The notes under the pieces: model-generated
What the model was told of the DNA's origin: nothing
The model's database searches: none
Seen by the model: the letters and a program-made list of their open reading frames with translations, nothing else
NCBI GenBank assembly: GCA_029953675.1
Contig: JAMWBK010000007.1
Span: 1,922,001 to 1,986,000 of the forward strand
Reading direction: 5' to 3'
Source: Rhodosorus marinus
Lineage: Eukaryota; Rhodophyta; Stylonematophyceae; Stylonematales; Stylonemataceae
DNA length: 64,000 nucleotides
Position numbers and translations under genes: made by a program
Shown here: in pieces, positions 11,250-20,823 of the stretch
Layout: each line of letters opens with the position of its first letter
Position numbering within the stretch: position 1 is the first letter of the stretch

Positions 11250-11378
11250 TATCGGACACAATCGGTCGTTATCGGACCATCGGACGAAGCCCAATTTGTC
11301 TTTTATATTCAGATCCGATAAACTCATATCGGACCGTCTGATGTTTATCGGACGCACTCGGACGTTGTTGTATCGGAC
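11250..11378. repeat. Cluster of TATCGGAC octamers
   Basis: Exact TATCGGAC at 11250, 11270, 11327, 11346 and 11371, with shorter relatives (ATCGGAC, CTCGGACG) between and the reverse complement near 11312 and 11612. Spacing is irregular. Around it (11040-12280) no gene is recognisable; the segment becomes AT-rich after 12000. Confidence 0.6.
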
Positions 11379-12288
11379 GGAGATGACAACCCTACTAACG
11401 AGCATTCGGGTTCGGAAATGTGAGAAACCCAATCGGTATTGCTCCAGGGCCCAGTTGTCTAAACAGTGGGGGTGGAAAACTGAGACTTTAAGGGCGGAAA
11501 AGTCCGAACACGGATCCGTGAATTACCGTGAGAAAGAGGAGGTCTTAGCACCTGCTCTATAGGTTCTTGTATCTGAATTGGAAAGAAAACAACCCTTTTT
11601 GTCCGTTACAGGTCCGATAACTACCGATTGCATGATTAAATAATATATATATTATTTACAATCGACGCTAGTCTATTGATTGTATTTCAATCTTCTTGTC
11701 CTGGGCTCTGTTCTTCGTACATCGTGGTCCCTTTTTGGCAGACTTTTCGCGAAAACCTTAATGTTTTCGCAGTTTACTTCATGACCGTACTCCCCAGGGG
11801 CGCCCTCCCTCCTCTCTTAATCGTCTTCTGTATACACAACAAACCTCTTGCCCGTGGACTCGGAATGTGTCTTATCTAGTACTCATCCAGGCACGGGGCC
11901 CGCATCCATGTGAGACTTCACATGATGCCTGTGCCTCCGTTCACACCATCCCTCCACCCTCCTCAATCTCAACCTTGCCGAGAGAAAAAAAAAAAATCTA
12001 AATGACAGCCTGTCAAACTCAAAATATTCATAGTTCAATATATGAAACTAGCCTTGATTGAATATCGGAGAAGTTTTTTTAGAATAGTTTCAATCCTATA
12101 TTCCTTACTTTTCTGTATTTATTGAATAATATAGTCTCAGTCGGACAGTTTATGAACAAATGTTCTAGAATATTCCTTAATTGAATCTAAAATCCCCGTT
12201 AGAGGAATATCGTGCAAATATGCTCAGGGAAAGTGGGAAATGCGGGGGGGAGGGTAGGAAGGGGAATAGAAGGGCAGGGAGATGGGTA

Positions 12289-12295
12289 TATAAAA
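12289..12295 (+). promoter_or_regulatory. TATA box of cysteine synthase copy 2
   Basis: TATAAAA inside TATATAAAA, 195 bp before the start codon, the same distance as in copy 1. Sequence further upstream differs between the copies, so their regulation may differ. Confidence 0.55.
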
Positions 12296-12483
12296 GGGTT
12301 TGTGGAGATATATATTGGGAGGGGAGACTGGTGGAAGAGTTGAGGTGGTGGTAGTAGTAGTGGGAGGGTTTGAAAGAATTGTTGTGTTAGAGAGGATCGG
12401 ACTGCTGTTGCTGTTTTTTGGTGTTTTTGGGAGAAGCGGGTTTGTGTTTTGTTGATTGGGGTGTTTTGTTTTTTTTGGTCGCG

Positions 12484-13793
12484 ATGGGTTTTGTTTCAGG
12501 AGCTGGAGTGTTGAGGATCAAGGCTGGGAAGTCTTCGATCAGCGATAGGCGTTGCGGTGTGAGTAGCAGAAGCCGTATTTCGATGGTGGTTGCTGGGCAG
12601 GCGACTGTTGTCGGGGCTGATGCAACGGCGTTGGTCGGAAATACGCCGATCGTGCAGATCAAGAAGATTGCGGAGGAGGATGGCACCGTCGCGGAGATTT
12701 ACGGCAAGCTGGAGTCTATGAATCCGTGCGCCTCGGTAAAGGATCGCATTGGACGTGGAATGATCGATGGCGCGGAGGCGGATGGCCTCATCACTCCGGG
12801 CGTCACAACGATCGTGGAGCCTACCTCGGGAAACACTGGTATCGCACTTGCGTTCATCGCCGCTGCTAAGGGTTACAAGATGATTCTCACCATGCCTGAG
12901 AGCATGTCTATTGAGCGAAGGATGGTGCTGCTCGCTTTTGGCGCCGAGGTGGTTCTGACTCCCGCGGCGATGGTAAGATGACTCCCCGTCCGTGCTCGAC
13001 AACCAGGAAATTCTAGCAACGGAGATCGGGCGTTGAAGGTTGTGGGCCTGCCGCCTAGTTCAACCTAGGGACTAACGTTTGTGCTCTTGCATTGGGTTGG
13101 TTTCTCAGGGAATGAAAGGATCGATCAAGAAGGCCGAGGAGATCGCTGCCAAGACGAAGAACTCGTTCATGCCGCAACAGTTCGCCAATCCCAACAACCC
13201 CAAAGCCCACTATGAGACAACTGGACCGGAAATCATGAGCGCGATGACTCCTGACGTATTTATCTCTGGAATCGGTACTGGAGGTACCATCACCGGAGCG
13301 GGCCGGTACCTCAAGGAGAAGAACCCGGACATCGCCATCGTTGCTGTCGAGCCCACTGAATCACCAGTGCTTTCTGGAGGTGCTCCCGGTCCGCACAAAA
13401 TCCAGGGTATTGGAGCTGGTTTTGTGCCAGCCATCTTGGACACCAAGATCTACGATGAGGTTGTTCAGGTATGAAGCTCTCAACTTGACCCTATAGCATG
13501 CGCAGAAGGAGATTTCTGAGCCGGGTTTTGATGGTCGTTGTGGAATTTGTGTGCAGGTCTCATCTGCAGAAGCCATTGAGATGGCGAGGCGATTAGCCGA
13601 AACCGAGGGTCTGCTTTGCGGAATCAGCTCTGGAGCAGCGATTGTTGCTGGAGTGAGAGTAGGAAAGCGCCCGGAGATGGCCGGGAAGAAGATCCTTTGC
13701 ATCATCCCGAGCTTCGGAGAGCGATACCTCACCAGCGCTCTGTTTGAGAAGGCACGCACGGATGCATATGAGATGACCGCGAGCGAGGTCTAA
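12484..13793 (+). CDS. cysK: Cysteine synthase (O-acetylserine thiol-lyase), plastid-targeted, copy 2
   Basis: Paralogue of the gene at 8349 with the same structure: exons 12484-12972, 13109-13468, 13557-13793, 361 residues, introns of 136 and 88 nt. By eye the two proteins differ at one residue only, Ala to Ser just after the first intron (GMKGAIKKA against GMKGSIKKA); other exon changes are silent. All catalytic motifs (SVKDRI, PTSGNTG, GIGTGGT) are kept, so both should encode active enzyme. The first 45 residues again look like a plastid transit peptide with Phe3. The second intron is identical and the first differs mainly at its 3' end. Dosage increase or differential expression are the obvious explanations. 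Confidence 0.95.
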
Positions 13794-14446
13794 CTTCAGT
13801 GGTTTTAGTAGCCTTTCAGTTTCTTCCCCGAACACCACTATCCCATATGAATCTGATCGATTGTCACCGAGGTTAGACGCCGGATGACAAGGGATAGGTG
13901 CGGCTCATCAATGCCCCTATTAGTAAGCATTCTTAGCATGTGTTTTTTCTTTTTCCCGTTTGTCAAAAAAAGACGCGGCACTCCGGAGCGCACTGGCATT
14001 AAGAGGAAACTATCAATGCTGACACAGCGCAGCTCCAAAACTCTACAGCCCACCGGCACTGATCCTGCTGATCCCAAGACGCTCATAGCCTAGGCTCGTA
14101 CTCCGGTCTCGACGGCATTGTTCAGGCCTCGTAGGAGGTGAGCGTCTTCGCTAAAGGACGAAATGTGTGTCCTCATTCGTTCAGGCCATTCGGATGAGTC
14201 GGATCATCAACCAGCCACGCTAACAAGCCATCCCGAAACCCAAAGCGACAAGGTAGCATCCCTAGACTTCATTGCCGAAAGGGCCCATTATGGATTTCTG
14301 TTTCCTTGTCAACCTCAAACAGAAACTGAATACCGCTGTCCACTCCCACTCCCCGGCACAAACAATTTCCATCCAGAAGTAGTAGCCAAGCCTTTGTGGT
14401 TCAGACAGCTACTTGGCGCCGTTCACAGGTCGCTCCTCGAAAGTAC

Positions 14447-14893
14447 TTAAGCTGCTGATTTCTTGATCAATCGTTGGCCTGTGCCGGTCTCCTGGTCCAA
14501 AACTCCCAACAGAGTTCGAGCGGCAAAATACAGACGATCTGCTTCGTCTTCGAAAACATAACGGCAACATGTCTGCTGAGCTCTGCTCGCTTCAACCCCC
14601 TCATAAAGATAGTGCCTGTGTCGCTGGAGATGGGGCGATCATTTCGTTGTTCCGTCTTGCTCACCATGCCCAGAAATCCGAATTGGACGCACCGCAGTCG
14701 TTGCAAGCGTTATCATCCCTCTTCGTCGCTTGGAAAGGTTGTCTCGAAAGTGACAGTGAGATCTTCTCATCAGAACCTCTGACGACAAAGCTATCGTGGT
14801 GGTAACTGAGATCTGCAAAGTGGCATCCTCGTCGTTGACGGTTTGTATGGATACCTGAGTAGAGCTCGGCGATAGGGATGGTACGTTAGTTTC
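14447..14893 (-). CDS. Unrecognised two-exon coding fragment, Cys-containing
   Basis: On the reverse strand an open frame from about 14893 leads to a GTGAGC donor. A downstream exon beginning after a CACAG acceptor joins it in phase and ends at a stop at 14447. The joined peptide (about 130 residues) has the segment NACNDCGASNSDFWAW followed by HYLYEG and a tail ending GQRLIKKSAA. The Cys-x2-Cys-Gly resembles the start of an ArfGAP or other zinc finger, but the second Cys pair is not in place. No in-frame ATG is visible, so either an upstream exon is missed or this is a decayed gene. It would be divergent from SDHAF2. Confidence 0.35.
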
Positions 14894-15011
14894 CTGGAAT
14901 TGAGAGAGAGAAGGTGCCTAGTTTCGTTGGTGGCTTTTGATGAACTTGGAGACCGTTTCGGAAGCTGTAAAAGAAGTCGTTTTGAGAGATAGCTGTTAGC
15001 GTTAGATAGCA

Positions 15012-15470
15012 ATGAATAGATTGATTGCAGCTTTTAGGGTTGGTTTGAATCGTAGTTTGAAGCGGTCGGTGTCTCAGAATGGGTTTGTATGGCGTAGATT
15101 GAGCTCTGAAGCAAGGAAGGTGAATTGGTTGTCAGAGCATTTGGCGTCGCCTCAGAACGGTGCGCCGGTTGATGGTGAGATGTCTATGGAGAAGAGATTG
15201 AGAATGGCGGTTTTCCGGTCTTCGCAGAGGGGATGGCTGGAGCTTGACGTGCTCTTAGGAAAGTTCGCTTGCCACAATCTTTCGGTTGTCGCTGAGGACG
15301 AGGAAACTTTTGCTCAGTATGAAAAGTTGCTTGATGCCGACGGACCGGACGTCTACGCGTGGGCGACAAAGCGAGCGGATCCGCCCCAGGAGCTCGTGCC
15401 GATCGTCACCATGATCCGAGATTTCGTCTTTCACGGAAAGACCGTACAGCGTCCCGAAACAACCTCTTGA
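15012..15470 (+). CDS. SDHAF2: Succinate dehydrogenase assembly factor 2
   Basis: Mitochondrial SdhE/Sdh5-family protein that promotes covalent FAD attachment to the SDHA subunit of complex II. A single exon gives 152 residues. The N-terminal 40 or so are basic with few acidic residues, consistent with a mitochondrial presequence. The core has the family signature: an Arg before SSQRGWLELD (the RGxxE-type motif), then LLGKFA, and an acidic helix (EDEETFAQYEKLLD) followed by a Trp-containing segment (DVYAWAT). Length matches eukaryotic SDHAF2. No intron. Confidence 0.93.
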   Translation: MNRLIAAFRVGLNRSLKRSVSQNGFVWRRLSSEARKVNWLSEHLASPQNGAPVDGEMSMEKRLRMAVFRSSQRGWLELDVLLGKFACHNLSVVAEDEETFAQYEKLLDADGPDVYAWATKRADPPQELVPIVTMIRDFVFHGKTVQRPETTS

Positions 15471-15807
15471 ATAAGAATATGTATACTACATTGTATTTTG
15501 ACTGCTATCTAAGTCTATAGCATTGTAAACTTTAGCCTTCAACCTTTTCGTGAAGACCTCCGGACTCTTGGCCTCTCAACGGGAATAAGGTCGTCACTAT
15601 CCAACGGGAGATCTCCCTGTGCAGACGACGTATTCGTATCAACCTTGCTGTCCAAAGAAGCAACCGCTCCGCAGTTGTCAAGTTCGATTGATGAGAATAA
15701 ATCTCCAGCACGCGATCCCTAGTAGTCTGTCACAGCAGCTTTGCGGCTTCCCCGTGCGGTTTCTCTCCGGTAGACTGTATTCTCTCAAGTAGTCGTATCC
15801 ATTGGTC

Positions 15808-16676
15808 TTATCTCTCCGCGTGCTCTTCTTTCTGACCTTCTTCAATCTCCATGGCCTCCGGATCATCCGGATGTTCTCCCTCCTCCATCACTCGCTCTTC
15901 GGCTTCACCTTCCTCCTTCTCTTCTTCCTTTTCTAAACTCTCCGGGTTCACAACCGCACCCAGGTCTTCTATCGTTTGAGCCAGCAGCAGCAGATGCTTT
16001 CCAAGTAGTTCTCTCTTAGAGGCCAGACGCTCTCCTAGGTTTTCATGTGTTTTGCCAATAAACAAGCTCGTCAATGTCTCTTTTGCCCCAAGCTTTCATT
16101 CTGAGGAGTGCCATTTTTCTTACCTTCAGATTCGACCTCCGTTAGCTTTTCGTTGATCGCATCAATCTCCTTCTGGGACGTTGATCTCTGAGCATGAGCA
16201 GATATGACCTTTGCGAGTGCAGAATAACGTTCTCGGTTGCGTTTCCCTAAAGTTTCAGCCTCAAGCTCCGACTTCAACTCCTTAACAACTTCGTCCATGT
16301 CCACAATCTCCTTCTCCAGCTCGACCTTCAACTTCTCACTCTTTTCTATCTCTCGAACTGCAGCTAGACTGGACAAAGGAACCACCGCAATGACACAAAA
16401 CGAGGCAGCTTAGAGTACTGTGTAGATCTTCCAGTACTATCAGTCGAAAACTTCTGCATCAAATGCTTACCCAGCAAACCTTGCTCCGATGGCTTCCATT
16501 TCAATCTCTGACAACTCTCCAGCCAACTGGGAGATCAGCTCACTCTGATCCTCCTCAGATCCAGCTTGACCCCTGCAGATCCTAGATAGCTTAAACGCAA
16601 ACTGTTTTACCTTCTTCTCACGAGTATGTGCTTTCATCAAAAGCACACTCTCCATCATCTCTTCCTTCCCTTCCAT
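15808..16676 (-). CDS. THOC7: THO complex subunit 7 homologue
   Basis: Subunit of the THO/TREX complex, coupling transcription to mRNA export in the nucleus. Exons 16471-16676, 16124-16368 and 15808-16079 join in consistent phases for 240 residues; introns are 102 and only 44 nt. The diagnostic block is KRNRERYSALAKVISAHAQR in exon 2, close to the conserved core of THOC7. Most of the protein is predicted coiled coil (heptads through exon 2 and the start of exon 3). The C-terminal 45 residues are strongly acidic. The start is the first ATG in the exon 1 frame. The 44-nt intron is needed to keep frame but has a weak acceptor (CAAAAG), so that boundary is less sure. Confidence 0.8.
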
Positions 16677-16785
16677 ACTTATCACACAAGCTGCCTTTTC
16701 AATGCAATATACACGTTTTGTCCTGCTCTTCAGATGCTCAAATCGACTCCTTCATAAACCTAGTCACAGAAGTCAAGTCCTCATC

Positions 16786-17119
16786 AAGGCTTTCTCTACT
16801 TGATCCAAAAAATACCCCCCCAAAGGCCAGTTCTTCTTCGCCCAAAGCACTTCGTCGACTAGTCTTGTCAGAGGTCTTATCAAAACCTTATCGTCTTTCC
16901 TCTCTGTTCTCACTTTCTCAATAGGAGAAAAAGCTTCTCATCTACAAAGCCGGCAGGCTTCCTCTACGTGATCCACAAAGTCCCCCCAAAAAGACAGTTC
17001 CTCCCTCACCCAAAACTTGCGTCGCCTAGTCTTGTCAGAGGTCTTATCAGAACCTTATCTTCTTCTCTCTCTCTTCTCACTTTATCAATAGGAGAAAAGC
17101 GCCTCCTCCACCCGCCCCA
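16786..17119. repeat. Two tandem copies of a 167-bp unit
   Basis: The run AGTCTTGTCAGAGGTCTTAT starts at 16861 and again at 17028; matching sequence extends on both sides (ends near AATAGGAGAAAA). The DNA is pyrimidine-rich on the + strand. Function unknown. No supported gene in 16677-17480. Confidence 0.7.
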
Positions 17120-17479
17120 ATCTTCGTCACCGATTTTGCTTGACCTTCCTCGCTGAGGCTGGTGAAGACAGACTTTGTACTCACTCTTCTCTTTTGCGCG
17201 ACGGACAGCTACAGAGTGAAGCGCTTCTCAAAGACTTGCTTCCAGACGTACTTGTTACCCACAACCGATTGATACAACTTGAAGCTGTCCTACCGCACGA
17301 ACGTTCCAGACCTCATCTTCTTCGCTCTTACCAAACCTCCAGAAGGTGATCCATCCTCGGGCAGCGGATCAACTCTATCCCTAAGAGTTTACCAAGGGAG
17401 GCTTACCCGATCCTACTCTTCTTCCCAGTCGTCGGAAACTGATCCTCTTCGGTCTTCTTATAGCTGTACAACAAGAGCC

Positions 17480-17950
17480 AGGGCTAGGGTTTGGGATCGA
17501 GCTATTTGAGAGCTCTTGCTGGATACCTTTCGAGGCTGTCCTGCACAGGCCTATCTATCTCAAACCTAATCTTCTTCGATGTACTTGCCAATCCCATTCG
17601 ATGTACTTGCCAAGCCCCACAACCAGAGCCAGCCTAGTGGACAGGATCGAGCTACGTGAGAGCTCCTGTTGAATACCGCTCGAGGCTCTCTCTCCTGCAG
17701 ATCTATCTATCTCAAACCTGATCTTCTTCGCTGTCCTCAAAATGCTCCGCAACCTGAAGCCAGCCTACGGTTCATGATCGAGCTACGTGAGAGCTCCTAG
17801 TCGATACCGCTCGAGGCTCTCCTTGCAGACCTATCTATCCCAAACCTGAACTCCGCCTTTCTGAAAGCGCCCACAAACCTCAAGCAGCCCAGAGTATCGG
17901 GTCGAGGAGGTGAGAGTTCTTGCTCGATACCGCTCGAGGCTCTCTTGACC
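17480..17950. repeat. Four imperfect tandem copies of a 120-150-bp unit
   Basis: Each copy carries GATCGAGCTACGTGAGAGCT or a variant, then ATACCGCTCGAGGCTCT; the CGAGGC anchor is at 17531, 17681, 17812 and 17935, giving periods of 150, 131 and 123 bp. Read on the reverse strand some copies give a repeated peptide RASSGI-QELS, but unit length is not a constant multiple of three. No gene recognised in 17950-18325. Confidence 0.7.
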
Positions 17951-18325
17951 AGTTGTCGAAACGGAATTGAACCTAATGCTCTTCCTGATCGCGGACTGAC
18001 TGTGTGCGATCCCACTTGTACTCGTGTCTTAGTGAAGACTTGAACTGGATGTGCTTCTGCCGTCATGCACTCATATCGGCTTCAGCTTCTCAGCTGTTGA
18101 ATACGGAATGCTTGCATTCCCTGTTGATAACGATTCACTCTGCCCAGAACAGCAATGACTGGATAAGAAGCTGGGCAATGGGTCAACAGGTCGTGTCAAC
18201 TTCTTGCAGCTGGAATCAAGAGGTCTCGTTGAAGAAACATTCGAAACGGGTACATCAAGAGATCGTCCTTTATAACTCAGGTTTTTGTCGCTTCTTTCCT
18301 GTCCGACTTTTTCGTAGCTGCTTTA

Positions 18326-18912
18326 TCATGAACTGCACTCCTTTCTGCAGAAGTCCTTAAGTTGTGACATTGCCAAGGCAGAAACCACTGGATAGGCGAA
18401 CGTAACTAGGACGAAGGTTGATCCCATTTTGGCCAACGCGATGCCTTCTCCAGAGAGTGCATCTCCTCTTCTTCCATTTGCAAGCATTGGTGAATAATCA
18501 TCGTGCCATCTAAGCAGAAAGACACACAAACGAACCACGATTGATCAGAGTCTCCTAAGCGGGCGCGCTTTCATCTCCACGGATGGTTTACCTGTTTACG
18601 TCAAAGTGCTCAGCCTGTAGATCGAAACCTGCCGCGATCGTGGCATCTCTATCGTCGAACGCGGTACAGAACGACCTAGAGCAATACCGAGTCAAGCCAA
18701 AGATGATGAGTACTATTCTCCAGGACACTCTGGGTAGTCCGCGAGGACTCAGAGCAAACAAAACACAATCGAATATCTCCTTACTTCAGGTCGGAGATCT
18801 GAACCTCCCAGTTTGACGCCAGAACTCTCTCCTCAGTAAACACCACCGCCCGCTTCCAATCCGATGCCGCAGCGATCAGCTTCTTCTCAAGCTTTGGATC
18901 CTTTCCTCCCAT
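18326..18912 (-). CDS. Small profilin-like protein
   Basis: Three exons on the reverse strand: 18785-18912 with an ATG start, 18592-18729, and 18326-18509; phases agree and give 149 residues. Introns are 55 nt (an alternative acceptor would make it 37) and 82 nt. The order of features resembles profilin: an N-terminal helix, a strand with VVFTEERVLASNW, a mid-domain GFDLQAEHFDVN, then a basic/Gly turn followed by GIALAKMGSTFVLVTFAYPV and a C-terminal amphipathic helix. Profilin binds actin monomers and poly-proline. The match is to the fold pattern only, with little residue identity that I can vouch for, so treat the name as a hypothesis. Confidence 0.45.
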
Positions 18913-19069
18913 TCTTCTATTTCGAATCAGAACGTCTCCACAGTGAAAAACTCCTCAAGTTAGACCTTGCTCCAGATAAGCGATCAAAAGAAAAAGTCAA
19001 AACAAAAATGCCTGTGACGAGGTCGTACAATACCTCCTTCTTCTTCTGCAGAAGCCCTTAAACCCTGTT

Positions 19070-19910
19070 CCTCATCCGCTTTACGCGACAAACTGGCACA
19101 GCTGATCCTATGACAACACCCTCACCAACCCCGACGTGACTTTAGCTACTATTCTTCACAAGCAGACTGGAGTGAAGACGAGTACCTTGGACCTTGGCAG
19201 TTGATTATGGATCTGTGATGAAGAAGAACGGAATCGAGAGTTCCAATAGTGGATCGCTGACTAGCCCTTTCCAACTCTAGCCCTACAGATCGACCGGAGA
19301 AAGTTTGGTCTGTTGGAGTTAAGTACTGTCAGCCGGATTGGTGGGACCGTCTTCTTTTTTATGTGTTTGATGAAGAAGGGGAACCAGTCGTCCAGAAGGA
19401 CTGCTGACTGGCCCTGAGCACCTTGATTACCTCCATCGACTCGTGGGGAGGTAGCTGGGCTTTCAGTTTGTTAGAACTAACACCGTCATCCCCTTGATCG
19501 CTCCGCTACTCCGTGACACGCTGGCAGGTTGAGTTCAACACACCCTTGTTGACGAACGGACTGGAGGAAGACGAGTACCTTGAGCCTTAGTAACTGAACA
19601 TCGACCTGCGATGATGAAGAACTGAATGAAGAGCTCTAACAGTGGATCATTGCTGGCCCTGTTAGAACCACCTCCGCAGATCGACCCAAGAGAACTTTGC
19701 CTGACCTGACTAACTGTCAGCCCTGGGATTACGTGAGTATGAGTATGTCAGACCCGATACTTGAGCTTGGGTTTTTGTTTCAGAAGAGAGCCCATCGCCC
19801 AGAAGGATTACTGACTGGCCGTAAGCACTTCGTCGCCTCCGCAGACACGACTGGGTGGTAGCACTGATGATAAATCAGTTTCGCTGGTGGTCAGAATGTG
19901 ACCAGATGAG
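19070..19910. repeat. Two diverged tandem copies of a roughly 400-bp unit
   Basis: Paired anchors: GACTGGAG (19165 and 19559), AGACGAGTACCTTG, CAGTGGATC-type runs, AACTGTCAGCC, and CAGAAGGA-CTGACTGGCC (19406 and 19813). Offsets are 394-407 bp, so the copies have small indels. No open frame spans them. Nothing recognisable in 18913-19070 or 19910-20350. Confidence 0.6.
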
Positions 19911-20350
19911 GACGAGCGTGTCTGAGCTCCGGCATTTGTCTTGAGAATCCGTGACGGTGAATGCATCTTTTTAAGAGTACGAGGATTTGGGTCCTTTCAT
20001 ATTCTACGGTCTCGGGCGGACTGTAGAGCAAGTAAAACTGCTGCTGTGTTTGGATTGGTCGCGTTGGTGAAAGTTATGCTGCCCTGTACATCAATCCCAC
20101 CGGCATTCCCCTAATTCAACTCAGCAATTCTTCAGTCTTTATCACGATTGTTAGCAGTCATCGCTATGTCAGTCTGCTTCAGCATGACGCGAACTCGTTT
20201 GCTCCAGCGGCGTATCTTCAGTCCAGCGATTTGGTGAACGACAAAGGAGCTCTGCATAGATCGAAATCTGGACCCCGTTCAGGTCGGGCCCTGTCGCAGG
20301 CGGACATTTATGAGTCAACTTCGTGCTTGGTGCAGGACGTTCCAGAATGA

Positions 20351-20602
20351 AGCTCCCGTGGAAAAACCTCTCAAGATTCGCGACTGCGAGTGTCTGAAGG
20401 AGGTCACCGCAACTCACAGATATTCCACGCCATTGCACGAGCCCAGCACGCGAAGTACAGAAGGATGCGCTCGCCCGGCGATGAGAACCCGGATAAACCC
20501 GCCGAGGAAGCAGCTCGGGCGCCAAGCAAGATCACAAATGCTGAAGTTGAGGGAACCATCTACTCAACCCCTTCGGGCATTTTTGAAGCACCAAATAAAT
20601 AG
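20351..20602 (+). CDS. Possible terminal exon of an unrecognised gene
   Basis: An open frame of about 83 codons whose composition looks coding: hydrophilic, with the run NSQIFHAIARAQHAKYRRMR, then an Ala/Glu/Pro-rich stretch and the end GTIYSTPSGIFEAPNK. There is no ATG, so it would need an upstream exon, which I could not find. It converges on the capping-enzyme gene. Confidence 0.25.
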   Translation, partial: SSRGKTSQDSRLRVSEGGHRNSQIFHAIARAQHAKYRRMRSPGDENPDKPAEEAARAPSKITNAEVEGTIYSTPSGIFEAPNK

Positions 20603-20823
20603 TGGCAAGCTTCTTCCACAGTCAGATGGCGTCGTTCACGAGCCTATGGCTATCAATTGTTCTGTATACTCCCTCCTTAAAGGCATTTTTTCGCAGCTCA
20701 TCTCGATCGCAGCTCATCTCGATCGTCCTCGGTGATGTGGGTTCATTGGGACGGGCACAGGGACCTATCAGGTCATGCAAAAGTCTCCCTGGTCAATCCC
20801 TACTCTACGGAGACAAGACTAGG

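Larger units (their letters stand above)
12281..14250 (+). repeat. Duplicated block, copy 2 (cysteine synthase plus flanks)
   Basis: Second copy of the 8146-10105 block. Gene, introns and 5' UTR are nearly identical to copy 1, while the 3' flank (13795-14250) has many substitutions and small indels. The contrast between gene and flank is notable. Confidence 0.9.
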
